Positions 6,614-10,016 of a DNA stretch of 10,016 nucleotides are shown piece by piece. Source of the stretch: Bordetella parapertussis (GTDB lineage Bacteria; Pseudomonadota; Gammaproteobacteria; Burkholderiales; Burkholderiaceae_C). The stretch spans positions 1-10,016 of the forward strand of contig CALQBT020000057.1 in the NCBI GenBank assembly GCA_943328885.2. The letters are read 5' to 3'. The position numbers were made by a program, and so were the translations under genes. How positions within the stretch are numbered: position 1 is the stretch's first letter; each line of letters starts with the position of its first letter. The notes beneath the pieces are model-generated. The model ran no database searches. It was not told the origin of the DNA and saw nothing but the letters and a program-made list of their open reading frames with translations.

Positions 6614-7708
6614 GTGATCACCGTTCTCAATGAACAACGCGAAACGCGTCCAGCCCATGCGCTGGCAGAAGGCGACTCGCTGTGGCTGGACCGCAGCGAG
6701 ATCGAGGCTGCGACGGGCTGGAGCTGGACGCCCGAAGGCCTGTGCCAGGGTGACCTGTGCACGCCCTTGCCGCGCCACAGCGCCAAGCCGATGGTGCGTG
6801 GCGACCAGCTCGACATCGCTGCGCTCTGGCAACACATGGGCCATCCGGTCGAACACGATTCGGCGGGCCAGACCTGGGTGCTGGGAACAGCTGCTGCAGC
6901 GCGAGCACAAGCGCTGTCCACGCTCGAGGCGCCTGACTTCGAATTGCCCGACCTTGAGGGCCGCACGCATCGACTCTCAGACTACCGCGGCAAAAAGGTC
7001 TTGCTGGCGACCTGGGCCTCTTGGTGAGGGTGTAGAGCCGACCTGTCCGTGTGGCAGGTACTGTTCGACGAACTCAAGTCGCAAGGCTTCGTGATCCTGG
7101 CGGTGGCCACCGACCAGGCAGAGCCGGCGCGGCCCTGGATCGAGGCCGCCAAGCCAAGCTATCCCTGCCTGATCGACCGTGACCATCACGTTGCCGACCT
7201 CTATGGCCTGGTCAACGTGCCGCAGGCGGTGTGGATCGACGAGCAAGGCCACATCGTGCGTCCGCCAGAGACCGCTGGCTCCACCGATGGCTTTCGGGGC
7301 ATGGACCGCAAGACCTTCACGCTGTCCGAGGCGATCATCGCCGAGCGCGAACGCATCAAGTCGCTGTACCTCGATGCGGTCCGTGACTGGGTCGCCAAAG
7401 GCGCGAAGAGCAAACACGTGCTCTCGCCGCAGGCTGCGCAGGCAAGAGTGAAGGCTGCCGATCCGGCAATCGGGCGGGCGCATGCGCTGTTCCGTCTCGG
7501 CCAGCACCTGTTGCGCGAGGGCCAGGCCGACGAAGCGGCGCAGCGCTTCGCCCAAGCCATCGAACTGCATCCAGACTCCTGGAACGTCTGGCGCCAGACC
7601 GCGCAGAAAGACGCTCGCGGACTGGCTGCCGGCCCCGCGTTCTGGGCTCGCGTCGATGCGCTAGGCCATCGACCGTACTACCTGCCGATCGAGATGGCAG
7701 GCGTTTGA
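6614..7708 (+). CDS. Selenocysteine-containing redoxin (Sec-Gly-Cys thioredoxin-fold protein) with TPR-like tail; TGA 7025-7027 read as Sec
   Basis: Reading the single in-frame TGA at 7025-7027 as selenocysteine gives one 364-residue protein. Residues 1-90 form an N-terminal domain with C44 and C49 in GLCQGDLC. A redoxin/TlpA-like thioredoxin fold begins near 105 (APDFELPDLEGRTHRLSDYR). The active site reads LLATWASW-Sec138-Gly-Cys140-Arg, with Sec exactly at the first catalytic Cys position. A cis-proline (NVPQAVWID, Pro203) and the usual strands follow. Residues about 288-330 (GRAHALFRLGQHLLREGQAD onward) look like a TPR repeat. Sequence after the TGA continues the fold in the same frame with no gap, and a SECIS-like hairpin lies just behind it. 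No signal peptide is visible, so a cytoplasmic thiol or peroxide reductase role is likely (inference). Function needs selA, selB and selC elsewhere in the genome. Alternative: a nonsense mutation in a Cys gene, less likely given position and hairpin. Confidence 0.85.
7028..7060 (+). promoter_or_regulatory. Bacterial SECIS element (selenocysteine insertion hairpin)
   Basis: Behind the TGA the mRNA can form ACCUG (7041-7045) with CAGGU (7055-7059), a single bulged U (7046), CC (7047-7048) with GG (7053-7054), and a four-base loop GUGU (7049-7052). The bulged U just below a two-pair upper stem, and a loop that begins with G, are the features SelB recognises in the E. coli fdhF SECIS. Twenty-one bases separate the TGA from the loop, against 17 in fdhF by my count. 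The element lies within the coding frame (GCRADLSVWQV), as bacterial SECIS elements do. Confidence 0.8.
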
Positions 7709-7710
7709 GC

Positions 7711-7727
7711 CTGGTAGGGCCTGCCAG
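7711..7727 (+). terminator. Hairpin directly behind the selenoprotein stop
   Basis: Beginning three bases after the stop, CTGGTAG (7711-7717) can pair with CTGCCAG (7721-7727), including one G-U pair, around a three-base loop. There is no T-tract, so intrinsic termination is uncertain; it may protect the mRNA end. GGGCCTGCCAG (7717-7727) also has a perfect 11-base inverted copy at 7765-7775. Confidence 0.35.
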
Positions 7728-7775
7728 CCGCCTTCCGGCACGACCTGGCAAGCTCTGGCAGGCTCTGGCAGGCCC
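7717..7775. repeat. 11-base inverted repeat with tandem CTGGCAGGC copies
   Basis: GGGCCTGCCAG at 7717-7727 is mirrored perfectly by CTGGCAGGCCC at 7765-7775, 37 bases apart. The right arm is preceded by a direct copy, CTGGCAGGCT, at 7755-7764. GCCTGGTAGG occurs at both 7709-7718 and 7899-7908. These repeats make the region a candidate terminator, a recombination scar or a repetitive-element fragment. Confidence 0.5.
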
Positions 7776-7940
7776 GCAGATCGTCGAGAGGAGATCGCCC
7801 CGATGCCCTGGCTAGAGACGGGTTGGGGGCGTCACCGCGCGCCCAGGCGCAGGGGCCGAGTCGGGCCGCGATCAGGGGCTGGGACAGCCCGCCATCTGGC
7901 CTGGTAGGCCGCCTCGCTGGGCAGGTCTAGCCCACCGCGG
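7776..7940. other. Intergenic stretch without a supported gene
   Basis: No convincing coding sequence is seen. A ribosome-site-like AGAGGAGA (7787-7794) precedes ATG 7803, which opens a 34-codon frame to TAG 7905-7907. Its product is dominated by Arg, Gly and Trp and resembles nothing I recognise. The stretch may hold unrecognisable upstream remains of the beta-propeller pseudogene that follows. Confidence 0.4.
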
Positions 7941-8245
7941 GTGATCGACAAGGCGGTGGTGGTCAGCGATGGGCCAGGCACTGGCGATCAGCCCGACCGG
8001 GAAACTGGCGCTGGCAGCACTGCTGCGCGGCAACGCCGCTTCGAAGAGCGCGTGTTTCTGCCATCGCCATGGCAGCGTCGTCGCCAGGCGAATCGACGGC
8101 CAGAAAATGACCGCCACCCACGAGAAGCAGGTGCGCGGCGTGCCCGAGGGTGTGGTGTTCAGCCAGAGCGGTCGCCACGTCTATGTCGGCGACTTCATCG
8201 ATTGAAGAGCTCTCGATGCCACGGGTCGGCGGCAAGCGATGGGCT
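7941..8245 (+). pseudogene. Remnant of a YncE/YVTN-type beta-propeller protein gene
   Basis: Fragments of a beta-propeller protein occur in different frames. A frame from GTG 7941 reads VIDKAVVVSD. From 7969 a second frame reads GQALAISPTGKLALAALLRG, then HGSVVARRIDGQKM (from about 8077) and GVPEGVVFSQSGRHVYVGDF, typical blade sequences with the S-P-x-G-K and Y-V-G-x-F-I-D patterns. It ends at TGA 8203-8205, but a third frame at once continues the expected next blade as EELSMPRVGGKRW. At least two frameshifts are needed, and both the N-terminal blades and the protein end are missing. Intact relatives are periplasmic or secreted proteins of over 300 residues. There is no start with a ribosome site. 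It separates the selenoprotein from the DsrE/TusA-like genes and suggests local gene decay. Confidence 0.65.
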
Positions 8246-8301
8246 TCGATACCTCTGGGGCGCAGCACCAGGCGCCGATCGACTCGCGCTACAGTCTTGC
8301 G

Positions 8302-8700
8302 ATGTCGCCGATCGCCACCCCCCAGCCCTCTGATCCGCCCGAACCCGCCGCGCCGCGGCTGGTGATCCTGTGGGGCAGTTCGGCGTTGGATGCGGCCAGC
8401 GCTGGCGAACTCGCATTTCGCTACGCCGCAACCGCTGCCGCGATGGACATCGCGGTTGAGCTGCATGCGGTGAGCGCCGGCGCAGTTCAACACCTGGCCG
8501 AAGGCGCAACCGGTCAGGCTTTGCGGGACCGGATCCGCCAGGCCACTGAGGCAGGCGCCTGCGTCTATGTCTGCCCAGCGGCGCTCGCCGGGCAAGGCCT
8601 GGTGATGCAAGACCTGATCGAGCAGGTCTCGGGCGTGCGCGGCGCGGCGTCCTTGCTCGCTGCCGGTTTGGCGCCTGGCGCGCGGTTTCTGAACTTCTGA
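8302..8700 (+). CDS. DsrE-like family protein (first copy)
   Basis: The 132-residue product has a Pro-rich start (1-18), then LVILWGSSALDAASAGELAF, an alternating strand-helix pattern and a C-terminal GVRGAASLLA region like small DsrE/DsrF proteins. This family handles protein-bound sulfur (persulfide) or binds small ligands. Cys87 and Cys91 lie in GACVYVCPAAL; Cys91 lines up with Cys81 of the second DsrE-like protein at 9265, where a CxxC is found. The start at ATG 8302 is chosen because upstream sequence in this frame belongs to the decayed propeller gene. There is no ribosome site, and a TACAGT at 8290-8295 could be a -10 box for a near-leaderless transcript (weak). It is followed by 251 bases of structured non-coding sequence. 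Confidence 0.65.
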   Translation: MSPIATPQPSDPPEPAAPRLVILWGSSALDAASAGELAFRYAATAAAMDIAVELHAVSAGAVQHLAEGATGQALRDRIRQATEAGACVYVCPAALAGQGLVMQDLIEQVSGVRGAASLLAAGLAPGARFLNF

Positions 8701-8707
8701 CGCCCCC

Positions 8708-8743
8708 CGCGATGTGCGGTCACGGGCACATGCCACAATCGCG
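8708..8743 (+). terminator. Hairpin behind the first DsrE-like gene
   Basis: ATGTGC (8712-8717) pairs with GCACAT (8726-8731) around an eight-base loop, and CGCG at 8708-8711 can add pairs with CGCG at 8740-8743 across an internal loop. It starts seven bases past the stop codon. There is no T-tract, so it may be a terminator of another type or part of a larger structured leader for the next gene. Confidence 0.35.
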
Positions 8744-8752
8744 ACTCTTCTG

Positions 8753-8804
8753 AGCCTGCCACGCAGGATCTCAGGTCAGCGGTTCCGTGAGATCCGCGCA
8801 GGCT
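8753..8804 (+). promoter_or_regulatory. Long structured hairpin with competing pairings (possible leader RNA or attenuator)
   Basis: AGCCTGC (8753-8759) pairs with GCAGGCT (8798-8804). GC 8763-8764 pairs with GC 8796-8797. GGATCTCA (8766-8773) pairs perfectly with TGAGATCC (8788-8795) around a 14-base loop. That gives about 17 pairs with only small bulges. Two rival pairings exist: CCTGC 8755-8759 with GCAGG 8763-8767, and CTCAGGTC 8770-8777 with GACCTGAG 8830-8837. It lies 148 bases ahead of the TusA-like start. Nothing here identifies a known riboswitch class or tRNA. Confidence 0.45.
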
Positions 8805-8951
8805 TCAAGCGCCCCCGGCGCGCCTGGTCGACCTGAGTCGCTCGCGCCATCACGCCTCTAACGCCCTCGCTGAGCTCGCCGAAGACGCGGCCTGCTGCGC
8901 ATTGTTTCAACGTTCAATGGTCGCCCTGCCAGCGGCCAGTCTGTCATCCAC
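8805..8951. other. Non-coding stretch before the TusA-like gene
   Basis: No gene is supported. One frame stays open from about 8790 to TGA 8986-8988 and overlaps the TusA-like start, but its only ATG (8917) has no ribosome site. It may be the 5' untranslated region of the TusA-like gene, continuing from the hairpin at 8753-8804. Confidence 0.35.
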
Positions 8952-9173
8952 ATGCATCACGATCACGAATGGAATGCCGGCGACATGAGCTGCGGCGATC
9001 TGGTGCTGGCCTTGCGCCAGCGCATGCGCCAAGCACCGGGCCAGGTGCTCAAGCTCATCGCGCTAGACGCAGGCGCGCCGGCTGACCTGCCGGCCTGGTG
9101 CCGCATGACAGGCAATACGCTGTTGGCGCAGGACCCCGAGACCCACGCTTACTGGATTCGCGCCAAACCTTGA
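8952..9173 (+). CDS. TusA-like sulfur carrier protein with CGDL in place of CPxP
   Basis: The 73-residue product aligns along its length with TusA/SirA-type sulfur carriers, which hold persulfide sulfur on a conserved Cys and pass it between enzymes in the cytoplasm. The active-site position reads DMSCGDLVLALRQRM (11-25) with Cys14, where TusA has CPxPV. Both prolines are replaced (Gly15, Leu17) while the cysteine remains. Further matches are the GQVLKLIALDAGAPADLPAW stretch and WCRMTGNTLL with Cys50, equal to the D-x-x-x-x-D-I/L-P-x-F/W-C-x-x-x-G-H region of TusA. The start is ATG 8952, without a visible ribosome site. It has a His-rich beginning (MHHDHEW). It sits between two DsrE-like genes on the same strand. 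Confidence 0.8.
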   Translation: MHHDHEWNAGDMSCGDLVLALRQRMRQAPGQVLKLIALDAGAPADLPAWCRMTGNTLLAQDPETHAYWIRAKP

Positions 9174-9183
9174 TGTCCCCTTG

Positions 9184-9235
9184 GGCGCAGCCTGCGCCCT
9201 GATTGCCTGCCCATGGCGCAGCTTGCGCCTTGATT
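9184..9235. repeat. Two tandem copies of a palindromic motif
   Basis: GGCGCAGCCTGCGCC plus CTGATT (9184-9204) and GGCGCAGCTTGCGCC plus TTGATT (9215-9235) are near-identical 21-base units with a 31-base period. Each core is a hairpin of GGCGCA and TGCGCC around three bases. The block lies just after the TusA-like stop and 29 bases before the second DsrE-like start. It could act as paired operators, a double terminator or a small repetitive extragenic element. Confidence 0.6.
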
Positions 9236-9253
9236 CACCCCCACCACCCCTGT

Positions 9254-9258
9254 AGGAG
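9254..9258 (+). promoter_or_regulatory. Ribosome binding site of the second DsrE-like gene
   Basis: AGGAG is six bases before ATG 9265 and fixes the start. Confidence 0.7.
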
Positions 9259-9264
9259 CCCAGC

Positions 9265-9630
9265 ATGCCCGGAAAATACGTTATCAGCCTGACCCACGGT
9301 CTGGACAACACCGACAAAGCCACCGTGGCGTTCGTCGTCGCCAACGCCGCGGTCGCGTCTGACAAGGACACCGTCGTCTTTCTGTCGATCGAGGCCACCC
9401 GCTTGGCGCAGCATGGCGCTGCAGACGGTGTCCACGAAGAGGGCTTCGCGCCGCTGAAGGACTTGATGGAGAACTTCGCCAAGGCCGGCGGCCGGATTTT
9501 TGTCTGCTCGCCATGCTTCAAGAAGCGCAAGCTCGACGAGGACAAGCTGGTCGCAGGCGCGCTGATCGTCGGCGGCGCCAAGCTGGTCGAGTTCATGAGC
9601 GAAGGCGCTTGCCCGAGCATCAGCTACTGA
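9265..9630 (+). CDS. DsrE-like family protein (second copy) with CxxC
   Basis: The 121-residue product is a small cytoplasmic DsrE-type protein. It begins with a strand (KYVISLTHGLDNTDKATVAF) followed by a helix and DKDTVVFLSIEATRLA, the usual Rossmann-like order of the family. The motif FVCSPCFKKR carries Cys81 and Cys84, and GALIVGGAKLVEF leads to Cys116 near the C-terminus. In DsrE proteins a cysteine in this area carries persulfide sulfur, so a redox or sulfur-relay role with the TusA-like neighbour is plausible (inference). It starts at ATG 9265 behind AGGAG. It is followed after 14 bases by a periplasmic binding protein gene, so the two may share a transcript. Confidence 0.8.
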   Translation: MPGKYVISLTHGLDNTDKATVAFVVANAAVASDKDTVVFLSIEATRLAQHGAADGVHEEGFAPLKDLMENFAKAGGRIFVCSPCFKKRKLDEDKLVAGALIVGGAKLVEFMSEGACPSISY

Positions 9631-9644
9631 TCGGGACGCGATCC

Positions 9645-10016
9645 ATGCATGCCTCACGACGCAACATCCTGATCGGCACCGCCGGCCTGCTCAGCGTGGC
9701 TGCGCTGCGCCCGGTGATGGCGCAGAGCAAGAAACTGCGCTTTGGCGTCGGTCCGCTGCTGCCCAACCCCGAGGACACCAAGAAGGCCTACATGCCGGTG
9801 TTTGCCCACCTGGCCAAGCAGTTGGGCGCCGACTTCGAGCTCTTCGCCACCACCGACTGGGCCGGCATGGCCGTGGCGATGGCCTCGGGCAACCTGGACC
9901 TGGCGTGGATGGGCCCTTGGGGCTACATCATCGCCAACAACCAGACCGGCTGCCAGGCGGTGGCCACCGTCAAGTACGACGACAAGCCGATCTACCACGC
10001 GATCGTCATCGCCCGG
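9645..10016 (+). CDS. PhnD-like phosphate/phosphite/phosphonate-family ABC binding protein (partial, 3' end missing)
   Basis: The open frame gives the first 124 residues and runs off the window. Residues 1-26 are a signal peptide with SRRNIL (4-9), a twin-arginine (Tat)-like motif, a hydrophobic stretch and VMA before Gln27. The mature start KKLRFGVGPLLPNPEDTKKA, the later MPVFAHLAKQLGADFELF, and MASGNLDLAWMGPWGYI match PhnD-type periplasmic binding proteins, where the last segment lines the ligand cleft. The family binds phosphonates, phosphite or other small anions for an ABC importer. The ATG at 9645 has only a weak GGGA upstream at 9633-9636. It begins 14 bases after the DsrE-like stop, so it may be linked to sulfur chemistry, but permease and ATPase genes would lie outside the window and the ligand is unknown. 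Confidence 0.8.
   Translation, partial: MHASRRNILIGTAGLLSVAALRPVMAQSKKLRFGVGPLLPNPEDTKKAYMPVFAHLAKQLGADFELFATTDWAGMAVAMASGNLDLAWMGPWGYIIANNQTGCQAVATVKYDDKPIYHAIVIAR

Noticed and set aside
7020..7050. A frameshift or sequencing error as the cause of the split redoxin gene.
   Set aside because: Both halves are in the same frame and separated only by one TGA, so no insertion or deletion is needed. The position and the SECIS-like hairpin favour recoding.
7803..7907. Small 34-codon gene behind AGAGGAGA.
   Set aside because: The product is mostly Arg, Gly and Trp with no recognisable pattern, and the region is full of repeats. The ribosome-site match alone is not enough.
8800..8815. CTTCAA as an anticodon loop of a selenocysteine tRNA near the selenoprotein.
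   Set aside because: The flanking bases do not form an anticodon stem, and no acceptor stem or GGTTCGA-type T arm is found around it. selC must lie elsewhere.
8790..8988. Open frame of about 66 codons ahead of and overlapping the TusA-like gene.
   Set aside because: It has no start codon with a ribosome site except a bare ATG at 8917, no similarity I recognise, and it overlaps the well-supported TusA-like frame.
9184..9235. CRISPR array start.
   Set aside because: Only two palindromic units 31 bases apart with a 10-base gap. There is no spacer-length variable sequence and no cas gene.

Overview
The window is GC-rich and almost entirely coded on the + strand. Operon style, GTGA stop/start overlaps and protein families point to a betaproteobacterium, probably Burkholderiales. 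That placement is inferred from gene content and composition, not from a marker gene.

Bases 1-6496 read as one catabolic and transport operon. It holds the tail of an AMP-forming acyl-CoA synthetase, a zinc-free medium-chain dehydrogenase/quinone reductase, and a complete branched-chain-amino-acid-type (HAAT) ABC importer: LivK-like binding protein, LivH- and LivM-like permeases, LivG- and LivF-like ATPases. A short-chain dehydrogenase/reductase follows. An acyl-CoA ligase, two oxidoreductases and a Liv-type importer together suggest uptake and CoA-dependent breakdown of a carboxylic acid (aromatic, alicyclic or branched) rather than simple amino-acid uptake. The substrate is not shown by the sequence.

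Bases 6614-7708 hold the most notable gene. A thioredoxin-fold redoxin is interrupted by one in-frame TGA at 7025-7027, exactly where the first catalytic cysteine of a W-A-S-W-C motif belongs. A bacterial SECIS-like hairpin with a bulged U, a two-pair upper stem and a G-starting loop lies immediately downstream. I read it as a 364-residue selenoprotein with a Sec-Gly-Cys centre, an N-terminal extension carrying CxxxxC, and a C-terminal TPR-like segment. Conventional gene calling would split it into two false genes.

Bases 7709-8301 are mostly non-coding: repeats and hairpins after the selenoprotein gene, then a frameshifted remnant of a YncE/YVTN-type beta-propeller gene. Bases 8302-9630 carry a small sulfur-relay-like set: a DsrE-like protein, a TusA-like protein with CGDL in place of CPxP, and a second DsrE-like protein with a CxxC. 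The gaps between these genes contain strong inverted repeats, including a long hairpin at 8753-8804 with competing alternative pairings and two tandem copies of a hairpin motif at 9184-9235. From 9645 to the window end is the start of a PhnD-like periplasmic binding protein with a Tat-like signal peptide.

A selenoprotein close to TusA-like and DsrE-like genes recalls the TusA+DsrE architecture of YedF, but a functional link here is only a hypothesis.
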